From Gammaproteobacteria bacterium (lineage in GTDB: Bacteria > Pseudomonadota > Gammaproteobacteria > Arenicellales > JAJDZL01): a DNA stretch of 64,000 nucleotides. Shown piece after piece: positions 36,469 through 46,800 of the stretch. Position 1 is the stretch's first letter; every line of letters starts with the position of its first letter. Location: the NCBI GenBank assembly GCA_022823625.1, contig JAJEHQ010000044.1:1-64000 (forward strand), written 5' to 3'. Below the pieces are notes generated by a model. The model was given only the letters and a program-made list of their open reading frames with translations. It made no database searches and had not been told where the DNA came from. A program made the translations under genes and the position numbers.

Positions 36469-37389
36469 CTATTCCACCAAATTAAACTGTGAATTCTTTG
36501 CAAATCTTGCCACATGATCTAAGAATACACGGATGCGCTCAGTTTTCCGTAGATCGGGATGCGTGAGAATCCATAGGTCAACGGCCATCGATGATATTTC
36601 CTTACTCACTCGAATCAACTGCTTGTCATTCTCGCCGAGATAACAGGGTAACACCACCAAACCCAATCCAGCTTTAGCAGCAGACAGCATCCCATAAACC
36701 GTGTTCACGCGAATTCGACACCGCTCAACTAGGCCCTCTTCTTCAAGCCAACGGTCAAAAACTGGATATGACATGCTTTCGTCCGGGCCGATCCAGTCAA
36801 AAGAGTCCACCGCCTCATATTTGTCAACTGTATTGATCAGTTTTTTGGCCATATAGACTGCTTGTGAAATAGTTCCAATTTTTCGACCAAGCAGATTCCC
36901 GTCCGGCTTCTCAGTCGGTCGCACAGCTATGTCAGCTTCTCGCTTGGAGAGACTGAAAACAGCGTTTGAAACCACCAATTCAAGTTTGATTTCGGGATAT
37001 AAAATGCGGAATTCCTGTAGACTCGGCAACAACCAACCAAACAACAGCGTGTCAGTTGTGGTGATCCTCAGTGTTCCTGACGGTCGCAAATCTTGACCAG
37101 AAATGCAACGTTCTACTGCCAAGACATCATTCATTAACCGTTGCACAAGTGCGGAAACTTCCTCCGCCGCTGCCGTCGCGGTGTAACCAACACGTGCCCG
37201 ATCAAAGAACCTTACCCCCATTTTCTTCTCAAGCTTATTCAGTCTCCGAAACGCGGTCGGATGACTTACTTCAAGAGAGCGTGCCGCCCCTGAAAGTGTT
37301 CCAACATTCGTAATGGCGTGCACCAGACACATTTCATCCCAAGTAAGCCTGTTGTTCATTTTTGAAATCTTTCCTTTCAGTTTTGCCAT
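36469..37389 (-). CDS. LysR-family transcriptional regulator
   Basis: This 306-aa protein has the LysR helix-turn-helix near 20-75 (LSGAARSLEVSHPTAFRRLN, then LEKKMGVRFFDR) and the effector-binding domain after 95 (SGTLRITTTDTLLFGWLLPS, KREADIAVRPTEKP). The first ATG gives a 10-residue basic lead; an ATG at 37359 is also possible. It is divergent from the quinone reductase gene with 67 bases between, the classic layout for a LysR regulator and its target. Confidence 0.9.
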   Translation of the reverse strand: MAKLKGKISKMNNRLTWDEMCLVHAITNVGTLSGAARSLEVSHPTAFRRLNKLEKKMGVRFFDRARVGYTATAAAEEVSALVQRLMNDVLAVERCISGQDLRPSGTLRITTTDTLLFGWLLPSLQEFRILYPEIKLELVVSNAVFSLSKREADIAVRPTEKPDGNLLGRKIGTISQAVYMAKKLINTVDKYEAVDSFDWIGPDESMSYPVFDRWLEEEGLVERCRIRVNTVYGMLSAAKAGLGLVVLPCYLGENDKQLIRVSKEISSMAVDLWILTHPDLRKTERIRVFLDHVARFAKNSQFNLVE

Positions 37390-37456
37390 ATATCATTGCA
37401 TTTATGTATAGCATATACTGCTACGGAAACATTTTCAAGATTGGAGAGCATTCATA

Positions 37457-38191
37457 ATGCATGCATTGATTGTCCATTGCCATCCGGAGCGAATGTCGTT
37501 CAATTCGACACTAACAGAGGTGGCTAAGATCACCTTGCAACAGCGGGGTTTTACTGTTGAAGTATCTGATCTATATCGCGAACAATTTGATCCTTGCGAA
37601 CGTGCAGAACACTACGAGAACCGCGAAAATCCTGCTGTTTTCTTTCCCTTGGGTGAGCAAAGACACGCTTTTAGGACCAACAGATTGCCTGAAGATGTCC
37701 AAAGAGAAATTACTCGACTGAAACGTGCAGACTTGGTGGTTTTTCAGTTTCCAATTTGGTGGCACAATCAACCAGCTATTCTGAAGGGATGGTTCGACAG
37801 GGTCTTTGTAAGTGGAGGTCTCTACACTAGCTCGATGCGATACAGTCGCGGTTATTTTCGCGGCAAGAAGGCGGTGTGCTCGGTTACGACAGGAGCCCCT
37901 GAAATTGCATTTGGCTTTGGTTCTCGCGGTGGGCATATTGATCAGATACTATGGTCAACCCACTACTCTCTTCACTACATGGGCTTCCGGGTTTTATCAC
38001 CCTTTGTAGCCTTTGGCATCCAAGGGCACGGCTTTTCCTACACAGATGAAGACAACAACAATCGGCAACTAAACTTGTATCAAGAGAAATGGAAAGAGCA
38101 GTTGAACAGCTTGGATCAAGTCAGGCCGCTTAGGTTCCAAAGTTGGGATGATTGGGATGAATGTGGTCTTGCAAAGCCTATTCGAACCTAA
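37457..38191 (+). CDS. NAD(P)H quinone oxidoreductase, flavodoxin-like fold
   Basis: This 244-aa protein belongs to the NQO1/MdaB group of flavodoxin-like two-electron quinone reductases. It begins with HALIVHCHPERMSFNSTL, the phosphate-binding loop, and has LVVFQFPIWWHNQPAILKGW and FDRVFVSGG, typical of the FMN/FAD site. It should protect against quinone or electrophile stress. It is divergent from, and probably controlled by, the LysR gene. Confidence 0.9.
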   Translation: MHALIVHCHPERMSFNSTLTEVAKITLQQRGFTVEVSDLYREQFDPCERAEHYENRENPAVFFPLGEQRHAFRTNRLPEDVQREITRLKRADLVVFQFPIWWHNQPAILKGWFDRVFVSGGLYTSSMRYSRGYFRGKKAVCSVTTGAPEIAFGFGSRGGHIDQILWSTHYSLHYMGFRVLSPFVAFGIQGHGFSYTDEDNNNRQLNLYQEKWKEQLNSLDQVRPLRFQSWDDWDECGLAKPIRT

Positions 38192-38708
38192 GCTACAATG
38201 CGACCAGCTTGAATTTAACCTTAGTCATCTCCGGAAACCTCAATTTACGCAGCCAGTGGGTCAATCCCTCTAAACACCCGACCGGCCGCGCGCCAGCTTC
38301 ATTAATCGCAATGTCAAGTAATCAAAATCCTTGGCAATGTCCATACCGGCACGGTTCGGATATATCAGCTTCATTCCAGGCTTTTTTAACTCTACCATAT
38401 ACAGTCTCTCCTGTTCGAAATGAACTAACTAGTACGATTCTCCGAACATTCCACCACTCTTCGTGGTCATTTTTTAAATGGGGTCCTCCCAAGACGACAC
38501 GAGTGAGAATCTTGAGTGTGGAAAAGATCAGTCTATAATTGAGAAAGTCCCATAACATTGGAGAGATGGGAAACTCGTAGATTATCAAAGTATTGGGTGT
38601 TGAAGAGTGAACTGCATGGACGCATCACACCGACATTTAAGTATTTCAACATGAGCAATTGGACGCGTATGGATGGCAAATCCGAAAGCCAGCACCTGAG
38701 AAAGTCTC
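38192..38708. other. degraded stretch next to the polyketide relics
   Basis: Apart from a 42-codon minus-strand frame at 38270-38398, these 517 bases have no gene I recognise. The text looks like decayed coding sequence, since short sensible peptides are interrupted by stops on the minus strand. It joins directly to the ketosynthase relic. Confidence 0.4.
38270..38398 (-). CDS. possible 42-aa protein or gene fragment
   Basis: An ATG preceded by AGGAGA at good distance starts a 42-codon frame that reads MVELKKPGMKLIYPNRAGMD and continues IAKDFDYLTLRLMKLARG. The peptide looks protein-like, and downstream in another frame more sense appears (THWLRKLRFPEMTKVKFKL). It may be the start of a frameshifted gene. 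No family is recognised. Confidence 0.25.
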   Translation of the reverse strand: MVELKKPGMKLIYPNRAGMDIAKDFDYLTLRLMKLARGRSGV

Positions 38709-39300
38709 AATGTACCTTTCGCCATCGTAGGATGCAGTTGCCTCATGCCTAGCGAAATCCGTACAGACGAGAACTATTGGCAGCCCCTTAGCGAGCGCGA
38801 GATCGTCCAGGAACCGATCAACAACCGCTACGGCAAGGAATATAGCCAGATCTTCGGCTTCGCTGGTCCCAGGCGAGTTGCCAGACCCTTTAAAGGGTGA
38901 TACGCGAAGACAAGGAGAAGTTGTTCGATCGTGGTCTCTTCGGTATGTCCAACAACGAAATGATGGAGACGGACGCGCATTTTCGAATGCTACTCTCCTG
39001 CGCTTGGAAGAGCGAAGAGCGATCCGGTTGGAATCTGCACTCGTTGCGCAATTTTTCTACAGTCGTTTTTATCGGCGGACAAGTCCCATCTGTCACCAAT
39101 TGGCGACCGTTATGTGATTTCAATGAGTTTTGCATGACCAACATCAGCTTGGAGATGCTGACCAACCGATTTTCCTATCACTTTTATCTTATGGAGCTAT
39201 CGATCACCAATTGCACGAAATTGGCCAACAAGTTTCAAGTCCATTTCCCGAAACGTCCCGACGCAGAGTCAAGACACGTGACGAATCACCAGTTCTGAGG
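38709..39300 (+). pseudogene. decayed ketosynthase N-terminus of a second PKS copy
   Basis: The plus strand reads FAIVGCSCLMPSEIRTDENY and EREIVQEPINNRYGKE. This aligns with residues 10-50 of the intact PKS on the other strand (VAIVGYSHRMPGGIRSDSEF, RRDIVQEPISVRYGRG). After GFAGPRRVARPFKG a one-base loss brings a stop. The frame then resumes as VIREDKEKLFDRGLFGMSNN, CAWKSEERSGWNLHSLRNF and GGQVPSVTNWRPL. It keeps matching to the place of residue 175, just before the active-site cysteine, and then diverges. It is a dead fragment of a paralogous PKS gene in inverted orientation. Confidence 0.85.
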
Positions 39301-39323
39301 CATAGTCAAGGGAGAACACCAAT

Positions 39324-41054
39324 ATGCCAAACGCACTTCTGATTTATCCGGAACACCCGCCGACCTATTGGGGAATGACCACGACACTTGAAATCATCGG
39401 CAAAAAAGCGATGTTTCCGCCCCTCGGCCTGCTCACTATAGCGGCTATGTTCCCACCGGATTACGACCTTCGCCTCGTCGATTTGAACGTGACTGCTTTG
39501 CGAGATGAAGATCTCGTCTGGGCGGATATCGCGTTTACATCCACCATGATTGTACAGCGAGTGTCCCTGCAGCTCGTCATCAACCGGTGCAATCGAGCTG
39601 GCGTTCCGGTAGTCGCAGGCGGGCCCCATCCAACCACGTTTCACGGCGAAATCGAAGGCGTGGACCACTTTATTCTGGATGAGGTTGAGGAAACCTTTCC
39701 CCAATTTTTTCAGGACTTGGCACAAGGCACGGCCAAGGCGATGTACCGAGAACCGCGAAAGCCTGATATCACCCGGACGCCGTTACCGCGTTTCGACTTG
39801 ATCGACATGAAAGACTACCACACGCTTGGCTTGCAGTTTTCCCGAGGATGTCCGTTCGACTGCGAATTCTGCGACATCACGAAGCTATACGGCCGAGTAG
39901 CTCGGACCAAGACACCGGCGCAGATGGTTGAAGAATTTGAACTGCTTTACAAGTTGGGCTGGCGAGGTCAGGTGTTTCTGGTCGATGACAACTTCATTGG
40001 CAACAAACGGGACGCGATGAAGCTCCTACCAGTGCTCGCTGAATGGCAAAGGGATCATGGTTATCCCTTCTCGCTTAGCACAGAAGCGAGTGCAAATCTC
40101 GCCCGCATGGACACCTTAATGGATGCGATGGTTGAGGCCGGTTTCAACACTGTGTTCATTGGAATCGAAACTCCCAACCCCAAAGCACTGATCAAGACAA
40201 AGAAACCACAGAACATCAGCAAGCGGGATGAAAATTTCCTTTTCAATGCGGTTCGCAGGATCCAGCAAAAGGGAATGCAGGTTCAGGGTGGTTTCATCTT
40301 GGGACTGGATAGCGATGAAGAGGACGTGTTCGATGCCCAGATCAATTTCATTCAGGAAACCGGTATCCCCGTAGCGGCTATTTATCTATTGACCGCACTG
40401 AAAGGAACGGACATGTATCACCGCTTAAAGGCAGAGAACCGTCTTCTGGAGGTCTCAATAGGAACCAGCACCATGACGCTGAATTTCATCCCTGAGATGG
40501 ACCCGGACACGTTGATCGAAGGCTACCTGCGAGTCATAACGACGCTCTACGACCCAACCCTAGAGAATTATTTCCAACGCTGCCTGACATTAATCGAGCA
40601 CCTCAAGCTAGTACCCTATTTGTCGAAGTCGAAGACCAAAACAGCTGTCTATATGGATATCATGGGTTTGCGCCGTGTCCTTTCAGAAGAGCAGGTGCCG
40701 ACCTATCTCAGGTTCATCGCTGAAGTTTCCAAACACCACCCCCGGATGCTACCCAAGGCAATCGATTTGGCCGCTCAGGGGTATCACTTCGAAAAATTTA
40801 CTCGTCAACAGGTTGCGATTCATGACTTTAAGCAAGCGTTGAAAGTTGAACTATCGCAGTTCGAGGAAGCTCTGTCTCAAGATCAGCGTAAAATTCCGGA
40901 CCGCAAGCATGAGATGTTTGCACGTATCGAAGCGCATTACGAACTATTGCCAGACGAGTTTCGCTACACCGGCGACGGTATCGATGATGCTATAGAGGTT
41001 TGCCGCAAGGCTGTGGACGAAAGCTTGGAACGGGTCAACCAAGCGGTGAATTAG
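39324..41054 (+). CDS. B12-binding-domain radical SAM protein
   Basis: This 576-aa protein has an N-terminal cobalamin-binding-like domain (ALLIYPEHPPTYWG, FPPLGLLTIAAMFP, VVAGGPHPTT) and a radical SAM domain with the cluster motif SRGCPFDCEFCDI near 175-187 and VFLVDDNFIGNKRDAM. A DUF4070-like C-terminal part follows, to about 450, and then a helical extension. The text around the cluster and FVDDNFIGN resembles the hopanoid methylase HpnP group, so a class B radical SAM methyltransferase or a related C-C bond enzyme is likely. It has a GGGAGAA ribosome site. It is intact although it lies between two polyketide-gene relics, which suggests it is still selected. A tailoring role for the polyketide is inferred from position only. 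Confidence 0.8.
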   Translation: MPNALLIYPEHPPTYWGMTTTLEIIGKKAMFPPLGLLTIAAMFPPDYDLRLVDLNVTALRDEDLVWADIAFTSTMIVQRVSLQLVINRCNRAGVPVVAGGPHPTTFHGEIEGVDHFILDEVEETFPQFFQDLAQGTAKAMYREPRKPDITRTPLPRFDLIDMKDYHTLGLQFSRGCPFDCEFCDITKLYGRVARTKTPAQMVEEFELLYKLGWRGQVFLVDDNFIGNKRDAMKLLPVLAEWQRDHGYPFSLSTEASANLARMDTLMDAMVEAGFNTVFIGIETPNPKALIKTKKPQNISKRDENFLFNAVRRIQQKGMQVQGGFILGLDSDEEDVFDAQINFIQETGIPVAAIYLLTALKGTDMYHRLKAENRLLEVSIGTSTMTLNFIPEMDPDTLIEGYLRVITTLYDPTLENYFQRCLTLIEHLKLVPYLSKSKTKTAVYMDIMGLRRVLSEEQVPTYLRFIAEVSKHHPRMLPKAIDLAAQGYHFEKFTRQQVAIHDFKQALKVELSQFEEALSQDQRKIPDRKHEMFARIEAHYELLPDEFRYTGDGIDDAIEVCRKAVDESLERVNQAVN

Positions 41055-41121
41055 AGGATTTCTATAGGGTCAAATCCGCCGAAGTCAGAGGTCCTTATAC
41101 TGGGCGATATTCTTCTTCCAC

Positions 41122-41323
41122 CATGTCGGCGGAATTTCACAACCCGGTTCCGCACGCATGCGAAACCATCACTCATACACCGCCAACGGTGTCTCCTGTC
41201 GCCATTCGGGAGATTTTTCTATCTAGAGCGACTGATTTCGTCGGTCGCTACGTAACACGTGACCTTTTGCGGCACAACTCCAAACCACCCCGTTTAAATA
41301 GAGGAAACTCGAGTTCAAACTAA
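41122..41323 (+). pseudogene. decayed thioester-reductase N-terminus
   Basis: The plus strand reads SPVAIREIFLSRATDFVGRY and VTRDLLRHNSK. It matches SEFRQVLLTGATGFVGRFFL and RELLRQND of the intact reductase on the opposite strand. The nucleotide-binding GATGFVG has become RATDFVG, so it could not bind NADPH, and the frame stops shortly after. It is the second relic of an inverted copy of the PKS locus. It overlaps the 3' end of the intact reductase-sulfotransferase gene by nine bases. Confidence 0.8.
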
Positions 41324-43831
41324 GTTCATTTCGCAATACGGTGCGAATGCCTCGTTCACGCCCTCCGGCGTGAGACCGTAATCCTCCAACCTGTACTCGT
41401 GCCGCGGCTCTTGACTGCGTTGCCTCTCCTGAAGTGTGAGCCACTGCTGCATTTTGTCAACGACAGGCGGCTCAAGGGGCCAACCGAATCGGTCGTAGAT
41501 GTCACCAACGACCGCCATTGGGTCGTCGATCAGATCGGTATAGCGAACGTCGATCCAGCGCTCTTCAAGCGCAGGATTGGAGGCGCGGAACCGCATCGCA
41601 TCGTTGAGCATACCGCTCATGAACTCCAACTGCTCAGCGCCGGTTTCGAGTGGCGGCCTCGGCTCTGTGCAAAAGCCGCGAATTCTTTCCGCAATGCTGT
41701 TCCAGGACGCCATGACCTGTACAGGATCGCGATGGGTCTGGATGAAGACAGCATCGGGATAGGCTTCGAGCAGCGCCTCCAGTTCCCTGAGGTGGAAGGG
41801 CATCTTGAGCAGCCAGTATCGCTGCCCTTTCGGCTCCCGCTGCCGGTGCTGCCAGGCGAAGTTCTGCATGACGTACCGATGATGTGCATAAACCTCGCGC
41901 GACCCGGCCGCGGCCAGCCAGCGAGCATACGCCGGCACGTAGTGCGCGATGGTGAAGGCCCAAGTCCTGAAGGCGAGCCAAAGGAGCATGAAGTCCTCCT
42001 CCGGCTCACTCATATCGACGCGGTGTAGCCCAGCAAGTGCGTCGATTGCCCCGCTTGCAGTCAACACTTCTTCCGCATAGACCCGGCGGGGATCATTTTC
42101 CGTCCACGCGACGGTGGCGTATTCGCCCGTGGACAAGACCGGTTCAGTCAACTCGTAGCGGCGTAACGCCCAAAACTGCGGATCACGCGACAGAATGCGA
42201 TGTAGAAAAGTGGTGCCGGTCCTATTGATGCCAGCGACAAAGACAGGTCGCTCGATCACTTGGCGTTCGATTTCGGGGTGTTGCCCGCGCTCCCACGCGA
42301 GCATTGCGTTATTGCGCAGAGCGCGGGTCAGCCCATAGATGACGTGACTAATCGACGTCCTCCGCAGCCCGGCCTCCGGCGATTTCAGCGCTTCGATCAA
42401 TTGCTTGAGACCCTCCAGTTTCCATGCAGGATAGGTCTCTTCGAAGGGGACATCCATGCGCCGGGCATACGTCTCGGCCTGAGTGACCAAAGCGTCGAAG
42501 TCCAAACGACTTTCCGGAACGGAATAGGGCCATTTATGCTCATTACGTCTGAGCCAGTCATATGAGCGCGCGTGCCGGATCAGCAATGCCGGCCACTTGA
42601 TTGGACGCGGGCAGTCCTCCCGAATGGCACGATCGCTGATCGGCTGCGTGCGGCGGTTGTTGTCCTCGCTGAACCAGTAGGGCGCAAAGTGGTCGAATAG
42701 CACCCACTGCCCGTGTAGTGGAGATTCCTCACCGACCGCCTGACACGAGCGCCTGAAGGATTGATAGGAGACTTCCTTCCAGTAGAAGCCGAACTCCGCC
42801 ACTTCCAGATCCTCATACGGCGGCTCTGGATCACAACAGTGATAGATGGTGAATTGCCGGTCGGGGTTAAAGGAAATCGCCGTGCATACTTCGACGACTG
42901 TATCCACCGATTCAGTCTGACTTTGTATGGAAAAGCCTCGCGGTACCATCTCCAGTTGAGTGGCTGCAGCAAATAGCCGGGTCAGAAAGTCGTTTGCGTG
43001 CGTATACCCTGTGCTGGGTAACCCCATTAGCGGCAGGCGAAAGATTGCGGCCGGCGCGCCGGCCGCTTGTGCAAACAATACGCCTTGTTCGGCCACCAGC
43101 TTGCTCCACGGATACCCGACGGCACCGAGGGGAAACATCTTCTTCATGTCGGTAATGTCGGGGGACATCTGTTCGTCGATCCGGCTCTGACTGTATTCCA
43201 GCGCAAAGTTGCAATAATACGCGGGGAAAATTCCCATGGTGGACACGTAAAACAGGTGCTTGTAGCGAGTGCGCAAGCACAACTCGAGCACAGGACGAAG
43301 ACCGAGAGCATTCACTTCGCGCAAATCGGCATAGGACAGGATGAGTCCGATGTTGGCAGCTAGGTGATAGACCGCGTCGATCCGCCCACACAGATCGCTG
43401 AACTCGGATTTGCTGAGTCCGAAACGTTCCTCGCGATTGTCACCGATCACCACTTTGAGCCGCGGTGCGAAATCCTCCTCCCAGATTTCCGTCTCCTCCA
43501 TCACAGCACGCAGCCGCTGGAACCCATGCTGGATGCTGTCGGCGCGCACCAAGCAGTGCACGACCAGCTGGTCGTTCTGTCGCAGAAGCTCGCGTAGAAA
43601 GAAACGCCCGACGAAGCCGGTAGCACCGGTCAGCAGGACCTGACGAAACTCGCTCGGCAGAACAGGAGCGGCAGGTGTTTCCTGTGACACCGCCGCATGG
43701 ACGACGCGTCGCAACTCGGCCACGTCTCTCTGGCACTGCTGTGGCAACCGACCGATGAGAGGCGGTACCCGCCGGTCAGCGACTTGTGGTTTGGCCATGC
43801 TGTCTAATCTTGGTCTTGGCAACGTCGACAC
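41315..43831 (-). CDS. fusion of thioester reductase and sulfotransferase domains
   Basis: This 838-aa protein joins two enzymes. Residues about 60-430 are an SDR-type thioester reductase domain: NADPH loop LLTGATGFVGRFFLRELL, DAVYHLAANI, and the YxxxK motif in GYPWSKLVAEQG. Such domains release acyl chains from a carrier protein as aldehyde or alcohol. Residues about 520-790 are a PAPS-dependent sulfotransferase: 5'-phosphosulfate loop VAGINRTGTTFLHRIL and 3'-phosphate site FIQTHRDPVQVMASWNSI. The GTG at 43831 has an AGGAGAG ribosome site overlapping the PKS stop, four bases upstream; an ATG at 43798 is the alternative. The coupling with the PKS means it acts on that product. Release by reduction and then sulfation of the new alcohol is the simplest reading. 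Sulfation of a beta-hydroxyl, as in CurM, is a second option. Confidence 0.88.
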   Translation of the reverse strand: MSTLPRPRLDSMAKPQVADRRVPPLIGRLPQQCQRDVAELRRVVHAAVSQETPAAPVLPSEFRQVLLTGATGFVGRFFLRELLRQNDQLVVHCLVRADSIQHGFQRLRAVMEETEIWEEDFAPRLKVVIGDNREERFGLSKSEFSDLCGRIDAVYHLAANIGLILSYADLREVNALGLRPVLELCLRTRYKHLFYVSTMGIFPAYYCNFALEYSQSRIDEQMSPDITDMKKMFPLGAVGYPWSKLVAEQGVLFAQAAGAPAAIFRLPLMGLPSTGYTHANDFLTRLFAAATQLEMVPRGFSIQSQTESVDTVVEVCTAISFNPDRQFTIYHCCDPEPPYEDLEVAEFGFYWKEVSYQSFRRSCQAVGEESPLHGQWVLFDHFAPYWFSEDNNRRTQPISDRAIREDCPRPIKWPALLIRHARSYDWLRRNEHKWPYSVPESRLDFDALVTQAETYARRMDVPFEETYPAWKLEGLKQLIEALKSPEAGLRRTSISHVIYGLTRALRNNAMLAWERGQHPEIERQVIERPVFVAGINRTGTTFLHRILSRDPQFWALRRYELTEPVLSTGEYATVAWTENDPRRVYAEEVLTASGAIDALAGLHRVDMSEPEEDFMLLWLAFRTWAFTIAHYVPAYARWLAAAGSREVYAHHRYVMQNFAWQHRQREPKGQRYWLLKMPFHLRELEALLEAYPDAVFIQTHRDPVQVMASWNSIAERIRGFCTEPRPPLETGAEQLEFMSGMLNDAMRFRASNPALEERWIDVRYTDLIDDPMAVVGDIYDRFGWPLEPPVVDKMQQWLTLQERQRSQEPRHEYRLEDYGLTPEGVNEAFAPYCEMNLV

Positions 43832-43835
43832 GGAG

Positions 43836-46800
43836 TCAACTCTCCTGAAGTAAAACAGCACTACTGGACGAGGAGGCTGTCTCAACAGTCACTTGCGAAC
43901 CGGACTCCGGTAGGAAATGATCCTCGGGCGGGCTAGCAAATACCGAGGGTTTGCGGCGAACGCGGCACTGCGCCACCAAGGGCGCATCTCCGATTGTGTC
44001 GCCTTCTTTCTCAGCCTCGGCTTCTTCATCTGTATTCGTTCCGAATACGATGGCGTGCGCCAGCGTCTGGCAAGAAGCCGTAGTCATCAGCTCCAGCGCG
44101 CTCGCCTGAAAGTTGAACTCGCTCTGTATGAACGCACCCAGCTCGGCGACTGAGATGGAATTCAAGCCGAAACTAGACAGGGGCTCTTCCAGTCCACCCT
44201 CTTCGTGGCCACAGAGATCAGCGACCTTGGCGGCGATCTGCGCCATGACGCTATCGACCGTCAGCCGATCATGGGCACCGGTCTCGAAGGAATCCTGATT
44301 GCTCATCAGGCACCCGGTGCGCATGTAGTCGGTGGAATCAACCTTCCAGAGCACGCGCTTGAACAGAGCGGTAATCAGGTGGTCTCCGTCGCGCATGGTG
44401 CGTAGTGCGTAGTCTAGGTTAGCGATGGCAAAATAACTGCTTACAGGCGGCATGCCAGCAGCTCTCATCAAGCGCAACACGCCGAGATTGCGTGCTGCCA
44501 TTCCGGCGTCGGCGACCGCAGCCAAGTTGTACGACAAGGCGGGCAACCCTTGGTTGCGACGACAGGCAGCGAGACCGTCCATGAAGGCATTCGCGGCGCT
44601 GTAGTTGATCTGCCCCGGGTTGCCGAACGCAGACGAAAGGGACGACATCAGGACGAAATGATCGAGTGCGAGGCCGGCGGTGGCATTGTGTAGATGGAGA
44701 GCACCGTGGGCTTTGGGCGCGAATACTCTACCAATGGATTCCGCTGTCATATCCTCCAACAGACAATCATCCAAAGTACCAGCGAGGTGGAACACACCCT
44801 TGAGCGGTTTCTTCACGTTGTCGACGCAGCGACGCACATCCGCTTCGTCTGCGACGTCGCCTTGGACGAGATCTATTTCGATACCTTCTCCAATGGTGGC
44901 AAGCGTAGTCGACCGTTGCAGCCAATGCTTGCTGCGGCGACGTGCGGGGTCCCGGTCCATCAGAGTGAGATGGCGGGCACCTGCAGTCACCAGATAGGGT
45001 AAGAGCCGCTGGCCGAAGCCGCCCAAGCCCCCAGTCACGAGATAGGTCGCATTTGGGTCCAGAAACGGCTGCCGATCGTCGATCGGGAAGTCAGGATCGG
45101 TGGACACCTGCGGCGCGTTAAGCACTAGTTTCCCCTGGTGTTGTCCGGATGCCATCAGGCGGAGTGCCTTCGCGTAGTCTCGGTAGGGGAAGACGGTAAC
45201 CGGCAATGGTGGAACTATGCCACGATCGAGCAGGTCCAGACAGGCCTCGGAGAGTTCACGCGAGAGAAACGGATCGTCAACCATCAGGCGGTCGAGATCG
45301 AGGGCCGCGAAGCGCAGATTCTTGCGGAAGACACGCAGCCCCAGAGCGCTGTCAGCGTAGATGTCGACCTTACCGATTTCGCAGTGCCAGCCGCCTGCCC
45401 GCAGGGACTCAAGGCAGAGCGAAACATGACGACCGGCGAGCGAATTCAGCACGACATCGACACCCTCTCCGCTGGTCGCCTTCATCAGTCCCCCGTACCA
45501 CTCCTCGCTGTGGGAATCGAACACCGCCCGTACCCCCAACGCGAGCAGCCGGTCTCGTTTAGCCTCGCTGCCTGCTGTTGCATAGATTTCCGCGCCCACA
45601 TTTTTAGCGAGTGCGATGGATGCCTGACCGATGCCGCCCATGGCCGAGTGAATGAGGACTCGCTGCCCCTTGCGCAACCGGGCCAGGTGGATCAAGGCGT
45701 AATAAGCGGTAACATAGACTGAGAGCGACGATGCAGCCTCCTCCATGCTGAGTCCGGCGGGCTTGGCGAAGACGCGGTGCTGACCGACCACCGCGCGATT
45801 GCCGATGCACCCGCCGTCGACGAAAATTACCTCGTCGCCAGGCTCGAGCGCCTCCACCGCTATGCCAGCGCGGCGCACCACACCACTCGCTTCCATGCCA
45901 ACTTCGCGGCCGAGCGCGGATCGCTCATAGGCTAAAGCGGGCAGTAACCCCAGCGTCACCATAACATCGCGGAAGTTGAGTGCCGCCGCGGCGACGTCTA
46001 TTTCTACATGGTGTGGTCCCAGAGGCGGCGGATTGTAGGTCTTCATCCGCAGGCCACCAATCTGCCCCGCGTTGTCCAGGAAAAGCCGGTACGATCGGTC
46101 TTCGTCGGGAGGGACGCGCGGGTACTCATCGCAATCGCTTAAGACGCGCGGTACCCACAATTGACCCCCGCGCACAGCCAACTCGCGTTCGCGCAGGTCG
46201 TGCCGCGCAAGCCATGCCAGAGTCGCCAGATCGCCGTCGTCGCCCAAATCCACCAGGCGGAAATCGAGTTTGGCCTCCTCACCGACCTCGATCGCCATGC
46301 TGCGCACAGCCCCCCAGAGTGCGCTCCCGCGGGCATTCTCCACCTTGAAGGCCGCCATGCGGGTCGACACAGTAATGCGGCACCAGCAATTGGCCCGATC
46401 GATCCTGTAGGAAACCAGTGACTGAATGTGAGCGACGAATTGCGAGACTGCCCTCTCGCCAGTCGGATCCTCCGGTTCAAAATCACAGAAAATATCGATT
46501 GCCTGCACGTCCGCCGCATGCGGGCACGCTTCGGGCTCGAAAAACTCGCCCGAAGTGAGAGTATCAAAGGGAATCGCATGGATCTCTGGATCATCGAGCC
46601 GGGATATCCACACCCCTGCCAAGCTATTGGGCTCGCCCATCACCCAGCGCGGACCCGGTAGTGGTGTCTCGTCCGGCTCGGCCGTGTATTGCGCCGGTGC
46701 CTGCAGCAGCGTTGCCCGCTGGCCAGCTCGAAGCGTGGTCCAACCCGCGTCGGGTTCCACAGCCGTGCCTTCTTCGTGGGAAACGAGTGCCAGGCCGCCC

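Noticed and set aside
41122..41323. Small intact reductase-like gene
   Set aside because: The NADPH loop is mutated at two glycines and the frame covers only the start of the domain, so it is a relic and not a gene.
41399..42028. 209-codon plus-strand frame opposite the sulfotransferase domain
   Set aside because: It is antisense to a domain with intact motifs, has no recognisable content and no ribosome site.
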